The notes beneath the pieces were generated by a model. The model was not told where the DNA came from, did no database searches, and worked only from the letters and a program-made list of their open reading frames with translations. The position numbers and the translations under genes are program-made. Below, in pieces: positions 1 to 10,830 of a stretch of 64,000 bases of DNA. Numbering within the stretch: position 1 is the stretch's first letter; each line of letters starts with the position of its first letter. Source of the stretch: Gautieria morchelliformis (taxonomy: Eukaryota > Basidiomycota > Agaricomycetes > Gomphales > Gomphaceae); assembly GCA_015179125.1 (NCBI GenBank), contig WHVA01000011.1, forward strand, positions 310,001-374,000, read 5' to 3'.

Positions 1-1086
1 CGCTGGCCGACTAGATAGAGGGTTAAGATCGTGATGAGAGGGAAGATGCCAATAGGAGGCTATTGGTTCATGAACACAAGGGGGATGGGGGCCTTCTGAG
101 GGTATGGAATGTGGCGTTCAAGTTTAGTTGATGCTGTCAGTGCTGAGTACGAGAAAGGAAAGGGCGCCTGTTGGGGGGAGGTACGTTGATGCTGGCCGGG
201 CACTGGCGCTAGCAAAGACGGAGGGTCTCGAGGGGGCGGCGGGACTCTGTAGAGGGTGGCTTTCACAGGTCGGCCCTAGGGCGCTGGGGATCTCCGTGTT
301 GGTGGACTCAATAGTACTAGTACTTACTGGAGGTCGTTTTGCCATCTATCCGCATACGTCCGACCGCTGTCTGAAGTCTAATTGGCGGTGGCATTCTCGT
401 TCGTCCTCTTTGGGATTCTCAGGGTGGTGAAATTAATAGCAAGCGTGATGGTGTACATACCTTCACTGAAGATGGTTGAGCGCCGAAGAAGTTGTATTCT
501 TTTACGCTTGAATAAAGATCGATTCGATCAGAGTCATGGTCATCAATACGCGTCGACTACGTGAGCCGACAAATCTGGATCTCGGTTAGCATAGCCTAAC
601 TCGCTTGGGTGTGGCGTGGGGTTTCGAAGGTCATACAAACAGCCGAGAACAAATTGAGTGAGCAACTCGGAGGAAAGGCCGGTTAAAGTGACCATATTAC
701 GGAGGGCGGCGTAAACGTTGGACTAGTCAGTGTGGCATCAAGAAAGACGTGGCGTGGGGACTCCAAGTTATGTGCAACCTCCCAGAGAAAGGTTTCGTAA
801 CGGGTACACAGTGGCACAAAGTGTGGCGCAGGCTTGCTTCGTAAGATCATGATCCCTGGAGATCTGCCCGATTGTGTCCACAAAGTTGTAGCCGAGGTGT
901 CACCAACCCCGATTTTTTTATCGGTGGCTGAGATACGCCTATCAGCCCAGCACTTCGGTACGCTGACGCGTCATCGAGTGGGCGGTGGCTGTGAACACAA
1001 GGAATGGACAAGGGGAGGTGGCCCGTGCACACAATAGTAGAACGGACTCTCGTGTTGCTCGCTATCGAAATCAACCACTCTCCTCC

Positions 1087-1149
1087 GATTGCAGACTGCT
1101 ATGCCTAGAGGAATCGAGTCGATTCCTCTAGGCATAGCAGTCTGCAATC
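1087..1149. repeat. Perfect 31-bp-arm palindrome (hairpin)
   Basis: The arm starting GATTGCAGACTGC and ending GGAATCGA (1087-1117) is followed after one base by its exact reverse complement (1119-1149). It can form a 31-bp perfect stem with almost no loop. It has no TIR/TSD structure that I can see. Confidence 0.9.
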
Positions 1150-1170
1150 CTTGAACAGTGACGAAAATGT

Positions 1171-1246
1171 CCCAACTCCTCGCGGTTTCGTCAGGTACGT
1201 GTCGACACGAGCCGACACGCTCCTGAGGAAACCGCGAGGAGTTGGG
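1171..1246. repeat. 25-bp-arm inverted repeat
   Basis: The left arm 1171-1195 (starts CCCAACTCCTCGCGG) pairs with 1222-1246 with one mismatch. The 26-nt spacer itself contains GTGTCG/CGACAC, so the stem can extend inward. It lies 21 bp after the 1087-1149 palindrome. Confidence 0.85.
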
Positions 1247-2216
1247 AGTCCAGGGACTAGTATTCCCAATACCTTTATGGACCTCTTCTGACCAGTGTAA
1301 AAGCATGACGTATGACATGGAATGTCCTGTCTTCCAAATGACTTGAATGTGGCTGATCCAACGTTCCAAAGCGCGGGCAAAACAGACCATACATATATCG
1401 AAGTCTTGTGGAAGTCATTCCATGGTCTTGTCCTGTCCTTTCATAAATACAAGGAGATTTAAATCATGCATTGGCACTACATACTATAATATACATCAAT
1501 GATATATATAATACAGTACTCGTAATCTTTGATGAATCCGCATGGTTTGGACGGTCTGATTGCTAGAATTCAAGAGAATTGCAAACACAATGCATAAAGC
1601 TTAAAGCGTCTGGAAGTGGTACGGCCGAAATTCAACCTTATGCTGAGCGCTTCAACATCGAGTTAATGCGCAAAGTCAGTTGACCAGATTCCGCTGCAAG
1701 TATTACTGGAATTGGGGTTTGAGATCGTTACTAAATTAGGGGCGATGCGTCACGTGACGAACTCAACGGTCAACAACGCTCCGCCACGCAACCGCGGGCC
1801 ATTGCGTGTACAGCTCTTCTCCCAGTGTTAATACCTCTTGCCCCTACACGTGATTCAATCCTCCTTTCCTTCAAAGTAACCCTCTTCTACTTAGGTGTAG
1901 AGGAGATTCTACGTCCATGTGCTGTCCCCCTCAGGGCTCACAAGATCATTATTACACGACACGAAAACCATGCTGTCTCAAGAAGCTTTACGTTCTCGTG
2001 ACAGAAAGGCCTCAGAAAGCCTACTAGCTGACTGCAAGGATTATGCGTGTCTCGGGGAAGTCAAGCCATGCGGTGGCACCTCGCAAGTGTGTTCTGCTAG
2101 GCTGAATGACTCCCCTCCTCCTTTCCCGGACACTAGACTCAGAGCCTTGTTCCCATTCGGACTATCTGGCCGCTTGATACTACTCCTTTTTATCATATAC
2201 TTCTCTGTTTCTGCTG

Positions 2217-2224
2217 TATATAAG
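2217..2224 (+). promoter_or_regulatory. TATA-like box of the GH95 gene
   Basis: TATATAAG lies 31-38 nt before the chosen ATG at 2255. This supports a short leader and that ATG, rather than the in-frame upstream codons from 1919. Confidence 0.45.
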
Positions 2225-2254
2225 CCGTCCTTCCACTCCATTCTCATACAAGCT

Positions 2255-5200
2255 ATGCGGGACCTTACTCTACCCATCATACTACCCTGGACTCTGTTCT
2301 TTGGTACAGCGTTTAGTCTGCCATCAGCGTTCCCTACCTCTGGAAATGCGCTCTGGTACCGTACACCTGCCGTGGCCTGGTCCAAAGATTACCTCCCAGT
2401 TGGAAATGGTTATCTAGGCGCCATGGTTTCCGGAGGTACGGACATTGACCAGACGCAACTCAACCTGGAAAGTCTTTGGTCTGGCGGGCCGTTTCAGAAC
2501 GCTGTGCGTAGTCTGGACCATGAAGCCTTTCACAGATGTTCACAACCACCATAGTCTTATAATGGTGGAAATCATCCTGTATCTCAAGCCAGCGCCCTCG
2601 CGCAGGAGATGCAGGATATCCGCAAGAGCATCTTTGCAGCCGAAGGAGGGATCATCGACAGTGAGAATTGCCCTCCAGATTGATATCATCTCAGGAACCT
2701 GAGATTTCCGATTGAATTCAGGTATTGCTGGTCTGACAGAGCCGATCGATAATTATGGTTCGTCAGCTTTCAGCATATAGATAAACATAACCTGCATGTA
2801 TATGCAGGCAGTTACACGGCAGCGCCGTGGCTGTTTACCACTCTCAACACGAGTCAGGTTCAGAATTATGTACGTTGGCTCGACCTCGATTCTGGCATCG
2901 CACGTTCGACGTGGGACACAGACAATGCCACGTTCACTCGGTAAGGCCTGCTGTCACATTTTTGGAAGATGCTGACGGCTTTCTAGCGAGACGTTCTGTT
3001 CCTTCCCGTCTAATGCTTGTGTACAAATGACGAATAGTTCTTCCTCGGATCTCATGTCTCTCTCGTATTATTTCACGTCGGTTCCAGGGAACCCGATACC
3101 TCAAGTTACCTGTTTCGATAACTCTACACTCCAAGTCCGAGGTGCCGCCGGGGACCCAGGCATGCAATATGAAATTCTGGCACGAGTGCAGACTTCCCCC
3201 GCCGGCGTCGTAACGTGCAATTCAACAGCCAATGGAAACTCCACTGTGATTGTAACACACGCTGAAGCTGCCTGGATCACCTGGGTTGGCGGCACTGAGT
3301 TTGACCTTGACGCAGGCGATTCTGCCCATGGCTACTCATACAAAGGGGCAGATCCGCACGACGCTTTGGTATCTCTGCTTCAGAACGCTACTACAAGCTC
3401 TTATTCTTCCCTTTTGGGAGGACATACCAGTGACTATCAATCGGGCATGGGCAAATTCTCTTTGAGCCTCGGTCAAAGGCCCGATTTATCTCACTCCACA
3501 GACCAGCTTATGGCATCATATCAGACGGGTACCGGTAATCCTTATATAGAGTGGTTATTGTTCAATTATGGAAGGTACATGCTCTTTAGCAGTGCGAGGG
3601 GCGCTCTACCTGTGAACTTACAAGGCAAGTGGGGTCGAGACAGTGTCCAGCCTTGGGGCGCAGGTAAGCAGCATAATGGCAAGGTTGGCATGTGTTAACA
3701 ATATGTTTATGCGATAGACTATCGTATGTATGGATAATTGCCCACTTTTCCAACCGTTTGATCTTTGATCGTGCCAGATACCAATATCAACGTTCAGATG
3801 AATTATTGGGCTGCAGAGCTGACTAATTTAGACGTTCAGGACTCACTGTGGAATTATATGGAGGTGGGTACGCCCGTATATCCCTCGATGTGCCGTGAGT
3901 TCATTAATGCAGAAAAACTGGGCAACGAGAGGGGCTGAGACCGCTGGCATTCTGTACAACATTACACGAGGCTGGGTCACTCATAATGAAGTCAGTACGA
4001 GTGATTTCTCTGTTATGACAGAATTTTGACACATGATCACATTTACAGATGAATGTATGTTTGTGTGTTCCTTGTCTCATTCAGAACTAGAATAACATGT
4101 GTGGCAAGATATTCGGATATACAGGGATGAAAGGTGTGGATGGGACTGCAAGCTGGGCCGATTACCCCGAGTCAGGGGTCTGGATGGTTAGTGTCGAGTC
4201 TGAGCCTTGGTCAAATTCATCGTTAACAGTATGACCTCTTGGTCACAAATGGTTCAGATGATCCATGTATGGGATCATTTCGATTACACGAACGATGTCA
4301 ACTGGTGGAAGTCACAGGGATGGCCGTTGCTTAAAGTAAGCCGAGAATCTGGTTCGACGGGTTGGATTTACCCTGAAGCATCGACTCCAGGGCGTGACCT
4401 CATTTCATCTCGACAAACTCATACCGGACCTGCACTTCAATGACAATACCCTTGTTACTGCTCCATGCAATTCCCCGGAACAGACGCCCATTACCTTTGG
4501 TGCGTATTTGCAAAAGGAAAGGATGTGCCTAATCAGAAATTCTTTTAGGCTGTGCGCACCAGCAGCAGCTCATATGGCAGATGTTAAATGCCGTTGAAAA
4601 GGGATTCGAGGCGTCGGGGGATACTGATACCCAGTTCCTGGATGGTAGGCGCCTGGCTTTACTCTTCCGCTAACAACTGTTGTTCACGAGCGATGGACCA
4701 CAGAGGTTCGAGCGAAGAGGGCCCAGCTGGATATGGGTCTGCGTGTGGGTTCATGGGGGCAGCTTCAAGGTGCGCAAGGTAGCCCATTTTTGGCGCATAC
4801 ATTGATGAGATGCCCAAATAAATAGAATGGAAGATTGACATGGACCAGGAAACTGATACCCATCGGGAAATTGCACATCTCGTCGGTGTTTTTCCTGGCT
4901 ATGCTCTCACAAGCTATGCAGGGCAAGCCAACTACTCCAAGGATGAATTGTGGCAAGCCGCCCAAGGTACTTCTGAAAACCTACATTGCATTTAATAAGT
5001 CTATAAATGTTTTCAGTGAGTATCGTGCACCGTGGCAACGGGACCGGACCGGACGCTGATGCAGGATGGGAGAAAGTGTGGCGAGCAGCGGCATGGGCGC
5101 AGTTTGGTAACGAAAGCGAATTTTATACAGAATTAACCGTAAGCTTGGTGTTGAACTGCCATGAGGATGCTGTTTGACGATTTCCATCAGTATGGCATTC

Positions 5201-5633
5201 AGCGCAACTTTGGGAATAATTTGTTCAGCCTGTACGGGCCTCAGGAACCGGACCCTATCTTCCAAATAGATGCGAATTTGGGATATCCAGGGGCATTGCT
5301 TGTACGTCCTATTACGTCTCGGTGATGCCTTAGTCGCTGAAAGTCTCGCAGAATGGCCTTGTTCAGGCTCCCGATGTTCCATACCTGAATTCTACGTTGA
5401 TAATCACCTTACTTCCAGCCCTTCCCGATGCGTGGTCTTCCGGTAGCCTGAATGGCCTCCGTGTACGCGGTGGGATCACGCTTGACCTGCAGTGGTCCAA
5501 AGGTCTTGCCACTGGCGGATCGGTCGTCGTGGACAGCGTGGTGCGAGAGAGAAATGTGGGTGTGGTGTATCGCGGGAAGGGGATTGATTCTTTCACAACG
5601 CATGGTGGCATGACACGGAAGCTGCCGTTGTGA
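2255..5633 (+). CDS. Glycoside hydrolase family 95 alpha-L-fucosidase, secreted, 17 exons
   Basis: Predicted to release L-fucose from alpha-1,2-fucosylated glycans outside the cell. The ATG at 2255 opens a hydrophobic signal peptide (LPIILPWTLFFGTAFSLP), then the GH95 N-terminal pattern WYRTPAVAWSKDYLPVGNGYLGAMV. The exons are 2255-2503, 2555-2660, 2722-2757, 2808-2940, 2987-3663, 3778-3863, 3913-3990, 4049-4054, 4109-4186, 4258-4335, 4391-4499, 4549-4644, 4704-4769, 4826-4966, 5017-5138, 5191-5301 and 5352-5633. They join in frame to 817 codons, a normal family length. The family blocks NINVQMNYW, IHVWDHFDYTND, CNSPEQ (probable catalytic Glu region) and GPDADAGWEKVW are present. Apparent stops in the genomic frame all fall inside introns, so I read the gene as intact. 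Exon 8 is only 6 nt (Met-Asn). It stands alone, with the TPR-CHAT gene convergent downstream. Confidence 0.9.
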
Positions 5634-5868
5634 TAAGTCTTGTATTGTGATTTCCTGTTCTCTAGTGTAGACCTTAATGTTGCACTACTGTAATATTATA
5701 TATATATAGGTGCAAATGTTCGACTTGTATTCATCGCCGGCGTAAGCTCCGTACACAGGAATCGGTTAGAAAGTAAACACCAAAATCTGTACGCACACTT
5801 GATTACATTCTCACCTCAGCTACTAAATTACACACCGCTGAGGGCAGACAATTGCATGTGCGTCCACC

Positions 5869-8800
5869 TCACCTCCCCATATGAATAAAGGGAACCCATC
5901 GTTTAAATGAAACCCCCTCGGAACGCAACTTGGCAACAGCAACATGGAGGGCTCGAGCAGCCTCTCTGGTATCAGGTCGAAAGGTATCTGTCACGGAAGG
6001 TCGGTTCTCTCTATAGAGATATTCATAGAATGCATCTGCAATCTTTGGACCATCCTCATCAGAAATGGACCTGGAAACAATCAGACACTGCACCTGGAGC
6101 TGACACGGTTCACTCACCACATCGTCGCAACAACCCCTCGAAAGCCGGCAAACAGCAGCGTCGAGGCAAGATGAATCGCCTCGTCGGGAAGAGTCTTGTC
6201 ACCCGTGGCAGTCTGGCACGCACCGAGGAAAGCTAGTTTTGCATTAGGTGTGGGCTGCTGCATTATTTTTGAGACCTTCAGGGGGCCGTCGTGTAGCATC
6301 AAGGAGCTCTCAAGCGGGTTCTCTGGATGTTGTTGCCCGTGACAGGCAAAATGGGCAATGGATGTGGTAGGAAGATGCGAAACAACCGCCTCAACTTTTG
6401 ACGACCTGAGCGTAATCAGATCCTTCATTGGCACATGTTTTTCTATCCGTAGCATCTCGTCAACGGTATAAGGAAGGCTGCTTTGGCCGGGTGTGTTAGG
6501 TTCAATGACCACCATCATCTTGAAGGGGTCAGAATTGGGCATGTCCGAGTCGCTAAGAAGCGCGCTGATGGTGGGTGTATATGACGAAACTACATGGTCG
6601 CAAACACACTCTGGCTCCCCAACATCGTAAATTCCAGCAGCGTGTATTGGAAGGAAGGCAAACGGCCCCGTGGGGCACCAACATAAGTTGGGTGGTGTAG
6701 CAGATATCTACAGCAGTGAGCTTGAGGAGAAAAACCTTGCTGAAATGACAACCCACACACCTCCAAACCCAGTGAGCATAGAACAGGTTTTACCACTGAT
6801 TGCCACAGCATGGCCAAGACTGTTTGGAAGTCATTAGGTCGTTCATTGATTCGAACCCGTGACATGTCTCGGCTCTCCCAGCTCTGCCGCATGAACTGTA
6901 GGGTAGTAGAAGGCAACATCTGTTGAAGAAGAACATCTACATGAGCGCGAGTAGATGCTGAACGGGCCAGATCTCGATGCCCTGGCGCAGTGGCAATTTG
7001 TATGAGATCCACGAGTGCATTCACATCAGCAAAACTCAGCGCCAGTGGCACATGCTGGACGCCATTCAATGTTAATACTAAGGCGGCGCAACCAGCTTCG
7101 CTTGCGTTGAGAATCACCACTGGTGCTTTGGCTGCAGCATCCACCAGTTTGGGGAGTCGCTGTGGGCGCAAAAAATCTTTAAAGGCTTCCAAGTCGCGTA
7201 TTTTTTCCAGGGTTTCCAACCACTCATCGTTGAGACGACGTAAACGAGCTGCCTCGCGCTCCATTGCCATCACTGTTTGTGGACTATCAGATATATCCTG
7301 TGACACATCCCGAAGCGAGCCCTGCTCAAGCGCGAGAGATATACGTCTTAGCTTTGCCTCAAGTTCTGGTGCCGATTCATGGAGGTCATCCATTGGTGTA
7401 CGGAGTTGCAATGCCTGCGACCAAAACACTGCACGGCCTTCTTCGAGTAGCTCGACAGCCTTGTCACACTGACCCGATCGAATTGCACAAGCAGCTGCCT
7501 CACGAGCCAAGCCATCACTACCGGATGTCAAGGCTTGTTGGCGAGAAGACAAATCCAAGCCGAGCATGGCTAGACGGGGAAGAAGTTCAATCGCAGCCTG
7601 ATATGCCTCCAAAGCCGAATCAGGCTTAGAATCTGCATGTCTTGCCCAGAGTTTGGCAGCATCTAAGCGTTGAGATGCAGGGGCAGTCTCACACGCTACT
7701 GCATCCCGAAATACATCCATGGCGGGGCCGAAATATTCTGATTTATCGGTGTGGGTGTATGCTCTCATAAAGGTGTCTCCAAGGTTTTTTGAATATAAGC
7801 AAGTTAAGGGATGGCCGGCATGAAGTACACGTTGTGCTTCGCGATGGAATGAAATCGCCGCCTCCAAGTCTTCTTGTTGACCGGATTGCTCAAATCGTCT
7901 TTTCAGCACATTTGCTAGATTGTTGAGGGACGTGGGTCGATAAGGATGTGGTGCCGGTCGCAGCTTGAGTGCCTCTCTATGGAACAAAACCGCCTTCTCC
8001 AAGTCTTCTTGTTGACCGGATTGCTCAAATCGTGTTTCCAGCACATTTGCTAGATTGTTGAGGGACATGGATCGATCAGGATGTGGTACCGGTCGCAGCT
8101 TAAGTGCTTCTTGATTGAATGAAATTGCCTTGTCTAAGTCTTCTTGTTGCCTAGACCGCTCAAATCGTGTCTCTAGCACGATTCCAAGGTTGTTGAAGCA
8201 CATTGAGCGGTCAGGATGTGGTGCAGGTCGCAGCTCCAGCGCTTCTTGATGGAAAGAAATTGCCTCCTCCAAGTCTTGATGTTGACCGGCCTGCTTAAAT
8301 CGGGTCCTTAGCGCGCTTCCGAGGCTGGTGAGGGATAATGGTCGATCAGGATGTGGTGCAGGTCGCTGCTCCAGTGCTTCTCGATGGAACGAAATTGCTT
8401 CCTCCAAGTCTTCATGTCGGCCGGACTGCTCAAAACGTACCTCTAGCGCGATTCCGAGGTTCCCGAGGGTCATGCATCGATCAGTATGCAGTGCAGGTTG
8501 CAGCTCAAGTGCCTCTCGATGGAATGAAATTGCCTCCTCCAAGTCTTCATGTCGACCGGCCTGCTCAAATCGGTTCATTAGCGCGCTTGCTAGGTTTCCG
8601 AGGGTCGTGAATCGGTCTGGATGTGGCACTGGATGCAGCTCGAGTGCCTCTCGATGGAACAAAATCGCCTTCTCCAAGTCTTCTTGTTGACCGGATTGCT
8701 CAAATCGTGTTTCCAGCACATATGCTAGATTGTTGAGGGAGGAGGCTCGAAGAGTATGAGGCGTAGGTCGCAGCTCAAGTGCCTCTTGAATGACTGAAAT

Positions 8801-9738
8801 TGCCTCATCCAAGTCTTCTGGTCGACCGGACTGCTCAAATCGTGTCCCTAGCACGATTCCGAGGTTGTTGAGGGACGTGTCGCGATCAGGATGTGGTGCA
8901 GGTCGTAACTTCAATGCCTCTCGATGGGACGAAATTGCCGCCTCCAAGGCTTCATGTCGACCGAAGTGCTCAAATTCTGTACATAGCATGACTCCGAGGT
9001 TGCTTAGGGATATGGATCGGTCAGGATGCGGTGCAGGTCGCATATCGAGTGCTTTTCGATGGAACTCAATCGCCTCCTCCAAATACTCGTGTTGACCGCC
9101 GTACTCAAATCTTGTCCACAGCGCATTTGCCAGGCTACCCAGCAAGGAGGATCGGTCAGGATGCAGTGTAGGTAGCATGTCAAGTGCATCTCGATAATGT
9201 GATATGGCAGAATCCAAGTCTTCCACTTCATCAGACTCGCTAAATTGTGTTTCGAGGGCCTCTGCGAGGGCAACGAGGAAGGCGACTTGATCAGAAAGCG
9301 GTGCAGGATGCACGACTGTGTCCCCCTGCGAAACAGTTCTCGCGGGCAGGTCTTCGCGGGGACCGGACTGGCGGCCCTGGTTAAACCGTTCTAGTAGATC
9401 ATGGACATTGATTTGAGATGTCGCCGATGGACCAGAATGTGTGACAGCGTGCAACTGGGACGCTTCTCCTAAGCCTTCAGTGTGGACAGGGTCTTGCTCG
9501 GGGATCTGACCATCCTGACAAAGCACTGATGTTAGCTCAGACCTCTCGGACAGCTTGTTGCGGCGTACAGGATGAAGGCGATCTCGCGGGTTTAGTTCTG
9601 AGGCGGTAGGTTCTGAGAGTTGTTCATCCTGAAATCATAAGTTGAACGTAAGCAACAGACCTTACCTTCCTTACGCTTTTTCACTGCTACCTGGCTACCT
9701 TCAGCTTCAGCTGCGGAGCGTTTTTTGCTTCCTGTCAT
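5869..9738 (-). CDS. TPR-CHAT protein (caspase-like CHAT peptidase fold with tetratricopeptide repeats)
   Basis: Model: exons 9738-9666, 9612-6761, 6707-6118 and 6070-5869 (1238 codons). The ATG at 9738 opens a short basic segment. An N-terminal linker follows, then about eleven 45-residue TPR-type repeats (roughly residues 148-642) with consensus EDLEEAISFHREALELRP, then a helical linker and a C-terminal CHAT domain. The CHAT dyad is intact: His in HFACHG (about residue 1098) and Cys in LGACQTATG (about 1139), followed by GFRGVVATMWSISD. CHAT is a clan-CD cysteine-peptidase fold related to separase and caspases. Bacterial TPR-CHAT proteins act as proteases in defence systems. The role of the many Agaricomycete copies is not known to me. 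The first exon is the least certain part. It converges on the GH95 gene, with 235 bp between the stops. Confidence 0.85.
7760..9244 (-). repeat. Eleven tandem 135-bp coding repeats (TPR array)
   Basis: Successive units start with the FEQSG-type motif exactly 45 codons apart and share long stretches at DNA level (for example near 7905, 8030 and 8695). A more diverged half-repeat precedes them up to about 9385. Near-identical neighbouring units suggest recent unequal crossing-over or gene conversion. Confidence 0.9.
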
Positions 9739-10830
9739 GTGGGAAAATCAGAGTCGTGAAGGGTACACGAATTGAGGGACAGCGGGCGTTATTAGTCCAT
9801 GCGAGACGTTACACAAGCCGTAAAGATCGCCGAACAAGCTGTAGATGATGTTGCTCAGCGCCCGTGAACGCGCTGAAGCCGTTGGTGAACAGCTAGTCCC
9901 AGAATAGCTTGAATTTCAACTCGTCAAAAGCTACTTAGACCCTCTGAGCTAAAACTATGGAATGCATAAGTCTCAAAGCGATATCTGACCCGAAGTCATA
10001 CACCATTGGCTCTGCCCAGCCCAAACCTGGGAATACCAACCATCCTGCCGCAATCGCTGCACTAATATACTTTGACGCACCGGCTCAGCTAAGTCTCCAG
10101 CAAAGGGCGTGTACTATAAATAGCGCCACAATTCCCGCCCCATGTATGCGCGGCCACTACAACATAGATCGACAATTCATTCGTTTATCCTGCGACCACT
10201 CCACACCATTTCGTACTTTCCTCATCAGCCTGTATGTCACATCGGAGGGGTCCCCTTAATCCGCACGTCTGGGGACCAAGGTGCACAGGATAGCTCAGTC
10301 TTGAAGGCTCTGGTCCCGCTTCCCATGTGATGGTCAACAGGGTCTATCTAGCCACAGCACTTTCTAATCAATCTTATCCAAAAGAAAACGTGCGACGGCG
10401 GATGGAATCGTAGAAGTACGTAATGGCATTCTCGGGTGAAGCATGCATGGAGCACCATGCTCAGTACACGGCTCGTTCAGCGATGTGTGTATTTTCATAT
10501 GGCATACTTTCGCCAAAATCGCCGTATTCACTGCTACGGGATTCCCTCTGTGTCTTTGTTTGTAATGGCTGTAACTGGCTCGACTTGACTGCCAGTCAAT
10601 GAGTCACGTGGAGGGGGCGAATGGTGCATGGGTGGAATGCAGTGTGTAGTGAAGCGGAGCGAGAGGGATAGAACTTGCCAGGATGGGTGAGCGCCGAGCG
10701 GTTCGGTAGCATGCACACAGCCCGCTTGTACATATCTGACATGAAAATTTCCCTCAGATATTCATAGAAGTTTAGAACAACTCCATACCCGAGAACTGGA
10801 TACTACATCAGTTCTTCGGGTCCACTTTGT
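9739..10830. other. Intergenic region between TPR-CHAT start and siderophore synthetase 1 stop
   Basis: It should contain the promoter of the leftward TPR-CHAT gene at its left end and the terminator of siderophore synthetase 1 at its right end. I see no supported gene here. Confidence 0.5.

Larger units (their letters stand above)
1..2254. other. Intergenic region upstream of the GH95 gene
   Basis: No open frame here carries a domain I recognise, and the frames present are short and conflicting on both strands. The notable content is two adjacent long hairpins (1087-1149 and 1171-1246), an AT-rich tract at about 1440-1530, a 12-bp palindrome containing CACGTG near 1749, and a TATA-like box just before the GH95 start. 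An unrecognised gene continuing off the left edge cannot be excluded. Confidence 0.5.

Noticed and set aside
971-1390. Minus-strand 139-codon open frame
   Set aside because: It runs straight through both long hairpins, has no recognisable domain and conflicts with an equally long overlapping frame.
2041-2554. Apparent stop codons and frame changes in the GH95 gene suggesting a pseudogene
   Set aside because: Every break falls in a 46-114 nt GT-AG intron, and the joined exons give one open frame of 817 codons with all family motifs.
6990-9095. Several plus-strand ORFs across the TPR array
   Set aside because: Antisense shadows of the repeated TPR-CHAT coding sequence.
7760-9244. CRISPR-like array, because of regular repetition
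   Set aside because: The units are 135-bp protein-coding TPR repeats with no spacers.
10270-10330. tRNA-like text (GATAGCTCAGTCTTGAAGG)
   Set aside because: No acceptor stem, anticodon loop or T-loop consensus could be fitted around it.
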